From: Candidatus Poribacteria bacterium
GTDB taxonomy: Bacteria > Poribacteria > WGA-4E > WGA-3G
Direction of reading: 5' to 3'
Assembly (NCBI GenBank): GCA_028818995.1
Contig: JAPPMR010000634.1
Coordinates: forward strand, 1 to 14,350
Length of the DNA: 14,350 nt
The position numbers were made by a program, and so were the translations under genes. Positions 8,571 to 14,350 of the stretch are shown piece after piece (positions within the stretch are counted from its first letter, which is position 1; each line of letters opens with the position of its first letter). Below the pieces are notes generated by a model, which was not told the DNA's origin, did no database searches, and worked only from the letters and a program-made list of their open reading frames with translations.

Positions 8571-8595
8571 TCAGAATACGCGTATGGTATTCTGA
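8571..8595. repeat. 9-bp-stem inverted repeat
   Basis: TCAGAATAC (8571-8579) and GTATTCTGA (8587-8595) form an exact stem with a 7-base loop, directly before the half copy at 8599-8617. It could be a transcription stop for either neighbour or part of a repeat boundary; no U-run follows. Confidence 0.55.
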
Positions 8596-8598
8596 ATT

Positions 8599-8617
8599 GG
8601 TTAGGAAACCGCACCTA
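8599..8617. repeat. Half copy of the GGTTAGGAAACCGCACC hairpin
   Basis: GGTTAGGAAACCGCACC matches the loop and right arm of the 8270-8311 hairpin, followed by TAC, but the left arm is lost beyond GGTT. It appears to be a broken or one-sided repeat. The remaining bases up to the permease stop at 8652 show nothing I can name. Confidence 0.6.
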
Positions 8618-8651
8618 CCTGTGAATGGTTATTTATATTTACCTATGAATC

Positions 8652-9458
8652 CTATCCACTTCGCTTTAACCTGCCCACGCGTTTAGCATATCTTTCCGCG
8701 ATATGGAAAACCCAAAACCCCAACGGAATTAGCACAATTCCGATAACGAGGAGTAGCAATAAATTTTCTGCTTGGCTTTGTACCGATGCGTTTTCCAACA
8801 TTGCTGCACGGATGGATCGTAGTGTATAGGTTGCAGGTGAAATTTTTGAAAAAGGTTGTAGCCAGTCAGGTAAAACCTCTATCTCATAATAAATACCGGA
8901 AATCAACAGCAGCACCGATTGAAGAATCCCCGTCGCTGCTTGTCCTTTTTCTGGGGAGAGTAAAGGAAAAATAGCAGCCATCAAGCCAATGCCGATAAAG
9001 GATAAACTTGAAACAGCAACGGTCACTGCCATTGTCAACCAATTCGCGCTCCCTAAGTCAATGTGTTCACCGAAAAAGAGTGGCATTATAGCCAAAACTA
9101 ATCCTGTCCGTAACAATCCATATAGAATTGCAAAGAGACAAGAACCCACAAGGTGCGTGATGCGGTAGATCGGTGCCATGAACGTATATTCAATTGTACC
9201 TTCCCATCGTTCCCATGTAATCGCATCGCTGACTTCACGCATCATAATAGAGAGAAATCCCCATATCAACGCGCCAATAACAAGGTAAAGCACATCTTGG
9301 CTACTTCCACGTCCAACCATAATTAAGCCGATTGTTAGCGCGTTGACAATAGAGTAACTAAAAAACAGAATTTCCCAATTCAGGTACCGCTTCAGCAGGT
9401 TAAAGTTCCGCTCAATAAAAGCGTAAGAAATAATTGTTTCTCGCCTGATATTCAGCAT
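8652..9458 (-). CDS. ABC-2 type transporter permease
   Basis: Membrane half of an ABC exporter in the inner membrane. The 268 residues hold about six hydrophobic segments: a first pair around 28-75 (ILFFSYSIVNALTIGLIMV, YLVIGALIWGFLSIMM), then VGSCLFAILYGLLRTGLVLAIMPLFF, a segment from LTMAVTVAVSSLSFIGIGLMAAI, GILQSVLLLISGIYYEIEVLP, and a last one at LLLLLVIGIVLIPLGFWVF, ending in a basic tail. The GIYYEIEVLPDWLQPFSKISPATYTLRSIR stretch, a P-x-W-L-Q-P-x-S-K-x-x-P-x-x-Y pattern, is characteristic of ABC-2 (DrrB/NodJ-like) permeases. ATG 9458 follows a GGGAG-containing purine run. Its gene starts only 4 bases after the ATPase stop, so the two form an operon and a complex. The cargo is not predictable (drug, lipid or polysaccharide). 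Confidence 0.88.
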   Translation of the reverse strand: MLNIRRETIISYAFIERNFNLLKRYLNWEILFFSYSIVNALTIGLIMVGRGSSQDVLYLVIGALIWGFLSIMMREVSDAITWERWEGTIEYTFMAPIYRITHLVGSCLFAILYGLLRTGLVLAIMPLFFGEHIDLGSANWLTMAVTVAVSSLSFIGIGLMAAIFPLLSPEKGQAATGILQSVLLLISGIYYEIEVLPDWLQPFSKISPATYTLRSIRAAMLENASVQSQAENLLLLLVIGIVLIPLGFWVFHIAERYAKRVGRLKRSG

Positions 9459-9462
9459 CGTT

Positions 9463-10362
9463 TTATTCTTCTCCCTCTTCCAAATCCTTACCAGTTAGTG
9501 CGATGAACACATCCTCAAGTGTAACAGGTGCAGCGTCATTTGGTGGCACTTTTGCAATCAGCTCTTTCACAGTGCCTTCAGCAATAAACTTACCGTTGTC
9601 AATAATAGCGATCCTATCGCACAGCTTTTCTGCTTCTACCATATCATGTGTCGTTAGCACAATAACAGCGTTTCGTTCGTTTCGGATCTCCTCAATGAAT
9701 GCCTGTACATCACGTTTAGATTTCGGATCAAGTCCCGTTGTCGGTTCATCAAGTAATAGAAGCATTGGCGTAGTTAAAAGCGCACGCGCAATCGCTACTT
9801 TTTGCTGCATTCCGCGCGAGAGTTGTTCCATCTCTCCATCCATCCGTTTCGCTTCAAAACCGAGTCTCTCTAAAATGTTGCGCGCTTTTTTATTTGCTTC
9901 TGCTGCTGAAATCCCGTAAAGACGCGCGGCGTAAATCAGGTTTTCTGCTGAAGAAAGACGTTTAAAAAAGGATGCCTCAACAGAAACACGGTTCATGACA
10001 CGCCTAACTTTCATACTGTTAGTAACCACATCATCCCCAAACACGTGGATACTCCCAGCATCTGGCAAAAGAAGCGTTGATATAAGACGGATAAGGGTTG
10101 ATTTGCCAGAACCGTTAGCACCTAAAATACCGTATATTTCACCGATACTAACATCAAGGGAGATGCCATCAACAGCCCGGATCGTTTCCTTTTCACGCTT
10201 TAACCAGTGCCGAATCTTCTGATGAAAACGTAGTTTTTCTTCAGGTTTTTTTGTTCTGTGAAAATGTTTCTTAACACCGCGGACAGTTAGTCCATATACA
10301 GGTTGTTTAATCTTTTCTCCTACCACTAAACTCAACAGCCTCCAAAACTCTTGACATTTCAA
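9463..10362 (-). CDS. ABC transporter ATP-binding protein (ABC-2/DrrA type)
   Basis: Energises the exporter with the adjacent permease. Walker A is GANGSGKS (81-88), the signature is LSRGMQQ (181-187), Walker B is LLLLDEPTTGLD (201-212) and the H-loop is LTTHD (His239). The Q-loop position reads VSVEASFF, with Glu129 where Gln is usual. An insertion of about 25 basic residues (36-60) separates the first strand from AVDGISLDV, as in several ABC-2 ATPases. The acidic C-terminus is LEDVFIALTGKDLEEGEE. The start is uncertain: the full frame opens with TTG at 10362, only 14 bases from a TATAAT and without a ribosome site; GTG at 10326, 12 bases after GGAGG, is an alternative that spares all motifs. 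Confidence 0.88.
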   Translation of the reverse strand: MKCQEFWRLLSLVVGEKIKQPVYGLTVRGVKKHFHRTKKPEEKLRFHQKIRHWLKREKETIRAVDGISLDVSIGEIYGILGANGSGKSTLIRLISTLLLPDAGSIHVFGDDVVTNSMKVRRVMNRVSVEASFFKRLSSAENLIYAARLYGISAAEANKKARNILERLGFEAKRMDGEMEQLSRGMQQKVAIARALLTTPMLLLLDEPTTGLDPKSKRDVQAFIEEIRNERNAVIVLTTHDMVEAEKLCDRIAIIDNGKFIAEGTVKELIAKVPPNDAAPVTLEDVFIALTGKDLEEGEE

Positions 10363-10376
10363 GGTTACTTTTATAT

Positions 10377-10382
10377 ATTATA
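10377..10382 (-). promoter_or_regulatory. Possible -10 element of the ABC exporter operon
   Basis: A perfect TATAAT on the minus strand, 14 bases before the TTG at 10362. No good -35 is seen at 16-18 bases. If real, transcription starts within a few bases of the TTG, which favours a downstream translation start. The rest of the divergent gap up to 10507 shows no confident promoter for the plus-strand genes. Confidence 0.35.
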
Positions 10383-10507
10383 CTCAATATACGTGAACAT
10401 TTGCTAATTGATTTCATAGATTTAAACCTGAGTGGAGTGGTCTACGATAACACTCACACCACTTATATTGTTGGGGTTTATAACACGGATATAAAAGTGG
10501 AGGAACA

Positions 10508-11560
10508 ATGCCGAAAATCAAAGGTCCAGCTATCTTTCTCGCCCAATTCATGCGGGACGATGCACCATACGATACTATAGAAAATATTGGGAAATGGGTT
10601 GCAAGTTTAGGTTACAAAGGCGTTCAACTTCCCGGATGGGACGACCGCGTTATTGACATTGGAAAAGCAGCCGAGTCCAAAACCTATTGCGATGAATTCA
10701 AAGGAATGCTTAACGAGATGGGAATTGCAGCTACAGAGGTGGCAGGTTACCTTGCAGGGCAAGTCCTCGCTGTTCATCCCGCGTACGAAGTGATGTTCGA
10801 GGCGTTTCATCCACCCGGTCTGCGCGGCACAGAAAGGACAGCATGGGCAACAGGCGAATTGACCAAATGTATCCACGCTTCGGTTAACATGGGATTGGAT
10901 GTCATTCCCGTACTTTCAGGGGGTTTCGCGTGGCACACCGTCTACCCGTGGCCTCAACGTCCCGATGGAATCATTGAAGAAGCATTCAAAGAACTTGCCG
11001 CACGGTGGCTGCCGCTCCTGGATCTGGCACATGACAACGGTCAGGTCTTCGCCTACGAACTCCACCCAGGTTCAGACATCTATGACGGTGCGACTTATGA
11101 GATGTTTTTAGACTGCACGGACGACCATCCCGCCGCTTGCCTCAACTATGATCCAAGCCATTTTCTCCTTCAACAACTTGATTATATCGACTTCATCCGA
11201 CTTTACGGGGAACGCATCAAAGGATTTCATGTGAAAGATGCTGAATTTCGTCCGACAGGTCGGGTTGGGGTCTACGGTGGCTATCAATCATGGGCGGGTC
11301 GTGCGGCGAGATTCCGTTCGCTCGGTGATGGACAGGTGGATTTCACACAGGTGTTTACACTGTTGACCGAAGCAGGCTACGACAGTTGGGCAGTGCTGGA
11401 ATGGGAATGTTGTGTCAAAAGTCCAGAGCAGGGCGCGGCAGAAGGCGCACCGTTTATCGCTAAACACATCATTGAGACAACTGATGTCGCCTTTGATGAC
11501 TTTGCGGGCGGTGAGACGGACGTGGAACGGAATAGAGACATTCTTGGTTTGAATTCTTGA
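10508..11560 (+). CDS. Sugar phosphate isomerase/epimerase family (xylose isomerase-like TIM barrel)
   Basis: A 350-residue AP-endonuclease-2/xylose-isomerase-like barrel, the family of IolE, hydroxypyruvate isomerase and sugar epimerases; cytoplasmic, metal-dependent. Likely metal and active residues are seen in order: Glu184 (FAYELHPG), Asp215 and His218 (NYDPSH), His241 and Asp244 (FHVKDAE), and Glu298/Glu300 (VLEWE). The GDGQVDF block (273-279) also recurs in this family. GGAGG lies 4 bases before the ATG. The two Gfo/Idh/MocA genes downstream (22 and 111 bases apart) suggest a sugar or inositol-like catabolic unit in which a keto intermediate made by the dehydrogenase is isomerised. The true substrate cannot be told from sequence. 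Confidence 0.9.
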   Translation: MPKIKGPAIFLAQFMRDDAPYDTIENIGKWVASLGYKGVQLPGWDDRVIDIGKAAESKTYCDEFKGMLNEMGIAATEVAGYLAGQVLAVHPAYEVMFEAFHPPGLRGTERTAWATGELTKCIHASVNMGLDVIPVLSGGFAWHTVYPWPQRPDGIIEEAFKELAARWLPLLDLAHDNGQVFAYELHPGSDIYDGATYEMFLDCTDDHPAACLNYDPSHFLLQQLDYIDFIRLYGERIKGFHVKDAEFRPTGRVGVYGGYQSWAGRAARFRSLGDGQVDFTQVFTLLTEAGYDSWAVLEWECCVKSPEQGAAEGAPFIAKHIIETTDVAFDDFAGGETDVERNRDILGLNS

Positions 11561-11582
11561 CAACTAAATTGGAGTAATGACT

Positions 11583-12743
11583 ATGGAATCTTGGAAACGG
11601 AAATTACGAATGGGTATGGTAGGCGGCGGACAAGGTGCGTTTATCGGTGGTGTTCACCGCATCGCTGCTACGCTCGATCAACAGATTGAAGTTGTCGCTG
11701 GGTGCTTCTCGCGCGACCCCGAAAACACGCGAATCACAGGTGAAGAATTGTATCTTGATCCAAATCGATGCTACAACAGTTATGCAGAGATGGTGGAAGC
11801 AGAAGCCACGCTCCCCGAAGATGAACGTATTGATTTTGTGAGCATTGTCACACCGAATATCTCCCATTTTGACATCGCGAAGACCTTTTTGGATGCAGGT
11901 TTCCACGTTGTTTGCGATAAGCCCATGACTTACAGTCTTGATGAGGCAGAGGCACTTGTCCAACTCGTTGAAGATTCAGGACTTGTCTTTGCGTTGACAC
12001 ATAACTATACAGGGCATCCACTTGTACGGCATGCACGTGACTTGTTCGCCGAAGGTTCAATGGGACAAATCCGTAAGGTCATCGTTGAATACCTTCAGGA
12101 CTTCCTTATGGTGCCACACGAAAAACTCGGTCAGAAGCAAGCGGCGTGGCGGGTGGATCCAGCGCAGTCAGGTATTGGAGGCACAATGGGCGATGTCGGT
12201 ACTCACTGCGTTAACCTGCTTGAATACGTCACCGGCGATCCGATTACCGAACTCTGCGCTGATAAAAGCACTTTCCTTCCCGACAGGGTACTTGATGAGG
12301 ATGTCAACGCATTACTCCGTTTCAAAGGTGGTGGTAAAGGCGTTTTAAGCATAAGTCAGGTTGCCACCGGGGAAGAAAACGGGCTCACACTCCGCGTTTA
12401 CGCTGAACAGGGCGCAGTGAAATGGGCGCAAGAAAATCCGAATTATCTTGAACTCTATCGTTATGGTGAACCGAGGCAGACGCTTACCCGCGGTCAGGGT
12501 TATCTCTCTGATGCAGCGGCTGCAGGCGCGCGTATCCCGACTGGACATCCCGAAGGATACTTGGAAGCGTTTGCGACTATTTATGTAGGTGTTGTTGAAG
12601 CCATCCGGAGACACATTGACGGCGACCCGATGGAAACCGAGTCGTATGATTTTCCAACAGTCTATTTTGGACTTAGGGGGATGGAGTTAATTTTCAAAGC
12701 GGTTGAGTCTTGTGAAAACGGCTCAACTTGGGTTTCAATGTAA
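11583..12743 (+). CDS. Gfo/Idh/MocA family oxidoreductase
   Basis: NAD(P)-dependent oxidoreductase of sugar or polyol metabolism, 386 residues. The Rossmann domain opens LRMGMVGGGQGAFIGGVHRIAA (about 8-29), has SIVTPNISHFD and FHVVCDKPMTYS, where Asp112-Lys113-Pro114 replaces the usual Glu-Lys-Pro and keeps the catalytic Lys. The C-terminal substrate domain has GIGGTMGDVGTHCVNLLEY, whose Asp and His match the family's catalytic pair. GGGQGAFIG...HR forms are, to my knowledge, often encoded beside IolE-like isomerases, as here. I chose ATG 11583 (GGAG 8 bases upstream) over ATG 11577, which is only 2 bases from the same GGAG. The preceding isomerase gene ends 22 bases upstream, indicating one operon. 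Confidence 0.9.
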   Translation: MESWKRKLRMGMVGGGQGAFIGGVHRIAATLDQQIEVVAGCFSRDPENTRITGEELYLDPNRCYNSYAEMVEAEATLPEDERIDFVSIVTPNISHFDIAKTFLDAGFHVVCDKPMTYSLDEAEALVQLVEDSGLVFALTHNYTGHPLVRHARDLFAEGSMGQIRKVIVEYLQDFLMVPHEKLGQKQAAWRVDPAQSGIGGTMGDVGTHCVNLLEYVTGDPITELCADKSTFLPDRVLDEDVNALLRFKGGGKGVLSISQVATGEENGLTLRVYAEQGAVKWAQENPNYLELYRYGEPRQTLTRGQGYLSDAAAAGARIPTGHPEGYLEAFATIYVGVVEAIRRHIDGDPMETESYDFPTVYFGLRGMELIFKAVESCENGSTWVSM

Positions 12744-12750
12744 TAAAAGT

Positions 12751-12838
12751 CATCAGTTGTCAGTTATCAGTGAAGGAGGATTTGATGTATACCAGACACC
12801 TCTTTTAACTGACAACCGAGAACTGAAGACTGAGAACT
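12751..12838. repeat. Inverted heptamer-repeat element enclosing a tiny ORF
   Basis: Left arm: three heptamers TCAGTTG, TCAGTTA, TCAGTGA (12753-12773). Right arm: ACTGACA, ACCGAGA, ACTGAAG, ACTGAGA (12808-12835), degenerate complements. The inner GTTGTCAGTT/AACTGACAAC (12756-12765, 12807-12816) is exact. The centre holds AGGAGG (12774-12779), five bases, then ATG at 12785 and seven codons (MYTRHLF) to TAA at 12806-12808. It lies within the operon, directly before the GGAG of the next gene. It may be a mobile-type repeat insertion; translation of the tiny ORF is unproven. Confidence 0.7.
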
Positions 12839-12854
12839 ATAAAAGGAGACAACC

Positions 12855-13889
12855 ATGCAAGCACCTAACACTGAACCTTTCCGCGTTGGATTTCTGAACG
12901 TAGATTCTTATTCGCATATGCCGTTGTGGGCACCAGCCATTAACCCGCGCGCTGGCCAGAAAGATACGCCTTTTACAGGAATGCGCATCACACACTGTTG
13001 GGATATTGAATATGAGAAGGCAAAAGCGATTGCTGAATCCTACGGATGCGAAGTGGTAAAGAATTTTGATGATATGTTAGGAAAGGTAGATGGCGTAATT
13101 TCTGGCGGTTACTACAATCATCCGTGGAACCATATCCTACACGAACCCTATCTTGAAGCGGGTCTACCGAACCTTATCAACCGTCCATTTGCGAACTCCC
13201 TTGCTAAAGCGCGAAAAATGATAGAGTTGGCAGAAAAACACGGAGCAACAATCATCGCGCCATCAAGCCACGAACATAACGAACCGATCTCACGTGCTAA
13301 AGCATGGGCAAGCGATAAACAAATCGTCTGCTACACAGCCACCAACTCGTTTGACGACTATCCGACACACGGCATTCACGGTGTCTATATGGTATGCAAG
13401 GCGATTGTAGAGGCAGGGAACCCTGTCGTGTCCGTAGCATATCGGGCGGATAGTTGGCATAGCCCTCCCGGTGTTATCACACTTGAGCACGTTAATGGCG
13501 AGGGACACCAATTCTATGGAACACTCCATCAGGTAAGCGGTTCATGGGGCACCGTGCAGATTCACACGCGGGAAGCTTACGGTGGCGAGAATTTTAGAAT
13601 CCATACTGGCACAGGCTATCCTTATGATAAGACAGAAATCTGGGTGCCGACAATCTGGGCATTCCAGAACATGGCACTACACAAGGAAATGCCGCAAACC
13701 TTTGGGCAGCTTCAGCACAAGACCAATGTCTTCCTTGCGGGGTGGAAATCAATTTTAGAAAATGATGGGAAACCTGTGAAACTAACAGATGTTCCTGAAG
13801 AATGGGAGTCTCCCGCTGAACTACCGAATCACCCTGATCACGATACGGTTTCGTTGTTCCAGAAGAAGTTTGGGGACGGTTCAATATAG
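12855..13889 (+). CDS. Gfo/Idh/MocA-like protein, non-canonical dehydrogenase
   Basis: A 344-residue protein with the outline of a Gfo/Idh/MocA oxidoreductase: a beta-alpha-beta start RVGFLNVDSYSH, the AKAIAESYGCEVVKNFDDML cofactor-domain helix and strand, then VDGVISGGYYNHPWNHI, and NRPFANSLAKARKMIELAEKHGAT, which aligns with the EKPLA...A.E.....G segment of the family. Key residues differ: the GxGxxG cofactor loop is not present (GFLNVDS), and the catalytic Lys of EKP is Arg (Asn109-Arg110-Pro111). The C-terminal part has HGVYMVCKAI, IHTGTGYPYDKTEIW and WAFQNMALHKEMPQTFGQL. GGAG lies 7 bases before the ATG. It may be an inactive or binding paralogue, or use another chemistry. It belongs to the same operon as the preceding two genes. 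Confidence 0.75.
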   Translation: MQAPNTEPFRVGFLNVDSYSHMPLWAPAINPRAGQKDTPFTGMRITHCWDIEYEKAKAIAESYGCEVVKNFDDMLGKVDGVISGGYYNHPWNHILHEPYLEAGLPNLINRPFANSLAKARKMIELAEKHGATIIAPSSHEHNEPISRAKAWASDKQIVCYTATNSFDDYPTHGIHGVYMVCKAIVEAGNPVVSVAYRADSWHSPPGVITLEHVNGEGHQFYGTLHQVSGSWGTVQIHTREAYGGENFRIHTGTGYPYDKTEIWVPTIWAFQNMALHKEMPQTFGQLQHKTNVFLAGWKSILENDGKPVKLTDVPEEWESPAELPNHPDHDTVSLFQKKFGDGSI

Positions 13890-13927
13890 GAATCAGCAGG
13901 TTTTCCAAATATCGAACAAAAGCAACA

Positions 13928-13952
13928 TAGGCGCGGTTACAAACCGCGCCTA
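13928..13952. repeat. GTAGGCGCGG-type hairpin repeat, copy 2
   Basis: TAGGCGCGGTT (13928-13938) and AACCGCGCCTA (13942-13952) form an exact 11-bp stem with a 3-base loop. It is nearly identical in stem to the copy at 1848-1875. It lies between two convergent genes (the oxidoreductase-like gene and the LamG gene), where it could act as a bidirectional stop. Nothing else is evident in 13890-14013. Confidence 0.85.
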
Positions 13953-14013
13953 CAGATGATTTGCATAAAATATAAATGTGTCTATATTGTGATCTCATCG
14001 AATTTGTCTGAAT

Positions 14014-14350
14014 CTAATTCGATTTTTTCACAATTGCCCAAGTGGTTGTGATTTTACCGTTTGGGTCTACGGCAGCAGCGCCAGGTTCCATGCTCTGCTC
14101 AATTTCGTCTTCTGACAAAGCGCGTTCCCACACCATGACTTCGTCAATGAGACCGTTAAACTTTTGACCGGTGTTTCCCCATGAACCTACCATCGTATTG
14201 CCGGCAGTTCCCTTGTAAAGGGATCTGTCTTTATCTTCAGCCTTCTGCTCACCGTTAATATAGACTCTTCGGGTTTTCTTATCCGCATCCAGCCAGAAAC
14301 AGATATGTGCCCACTCGTCTTTTTTAACTGCCGCGGCCGCGTCGAGGTCA
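14014..14350 (-). CDS. LamG (concanavalin A-like) domain protein, C-terminal part
   Basis: Only the last 112 codons are inside the window, running from the right edge to TAG at 14014-14016. They show the LamG/laminin-G-like fold signature: DEWAHICFWLDADKKTRRVYINGE, then YKGTAGNTMVGSWG, and FNGLIDEVMVWERALSEDEI, followed by a tail ending TTTWAIVKKSN. LamG domains bind carbohydrate or protein ligands and usually occur in secreted or surface proteins; the N-terminal signal and any other domains are out of view. Proteins with this tail are familiar from Poribacteria, which supports the organism guess, but this is from memory, not a search. The gene is convergent to the upstream oxidoreductase operon. 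Confidence 0.85.
   Translation of the reverse strand, partial: DLDAAAAVKKDEWAHICFWLDADKKTRRVYINGEQKAEDKDRSLYKGTAGNTMVGSWGNTGQKFNGLIDEVMVWERALSEDEIEQSMEPGAAAVDPNGKITTTWAIVKKSN

Noticed and set aside
8250..8614. Open frames of 73-101 codons over the gap after hisF
   Set aside because: They translate the hairpin repeats (for example RRGD and APLVL recurring), lack ribosome sites and match no family.
10436..10467. Possible operator before the isomerase gene (AGTGGAGTG and CACTCACACCACT)
   Set aside because: The two sides pair only with a four-base bulge and no promoter is convincingly placed around it.
12703..12897. 64-codon frame bridging the two oxidoreductase genes
   Set aside because: It runs across the end of one gene, the repeat element and the start of the next in a different frame, with no ribosome site; only the 7-codon ORF at 12785 has one.
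13594..13998. 134-codon minus-strand frame
   Set aside because: Antisense to the well-supported oxidoreductase-like gene, with a start inside the hairpin-repeat gap and no recognisable domain.

Overview
The window looks like a chromosomal segment of an uncultured, moderate-GC bacterium, most likely from the Candidatus Poribacteria or a relative. This is an inference from three things: the LamG-type protein ending in a TTTWAIVKK-like tail, the trio of sugar isomerase and Gfo/Idh/MocA genes, and the many hairpin repeats of the GTAGGCGCGG...CCGCGCCTAC type between genes. No marker gene here settles it.

Layout. Positions 1-4188 are all on the minus strand, read right to left: an NHL beta-propeller protein, a glutamate-family dehydrogenase broken by one frameshift, then (after a hairpin repeat) pdxJ, a HAD-IB phosphatase and an rRNA pseudouridine synthase cut by the window edge. 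A divergent promoter region (4200-4374) separates these from thiD, which meets a DUF2203 gene tail to tail with no spacer. After a repeat-bearing gap come murJ and hisF as a two-gene unit, closed by a perfect 19-bp-stem hairpin. A 382-base gap (8270-8651) is packed with hairpin repeats. Next is a minus-strand ABC-2 exporter pair (ATPase, then permease). From 10508 a plus-strand group of three genes encodes a TIM-barrel sugar isomerase/epimerase-like protein and two Gfo/Idh/MocA oxidoreductase-like proteins, the second clearly non-canonical. The window ends in the C-terminus of a minus-strand LamG protein.

How the genes fit together. Housekeeping and cofactor functions (vitamin B6 and thiamine steps, lipid II flipping, histidine/purine branch-point cyclase, rRNA modification) are mixed with accessory carbohydrate genes. 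The isomerase plus two oxidoreductases are probably one sugar or inositol-like catabolic unit with unknown substrate. I did not find an obvious new defence or mobile system. The most unusual signals are: HisF with Gln in place of the catalytic Asp130; a family of four 26-nt hairpin units with compensatory stem changes (8361-8530); an inverted heptamer-repeat element containing a well-placed ribosome site and a 7-codon ORF inside the sugar operon (12751-12838); and the frameshifted dehydrogenase.
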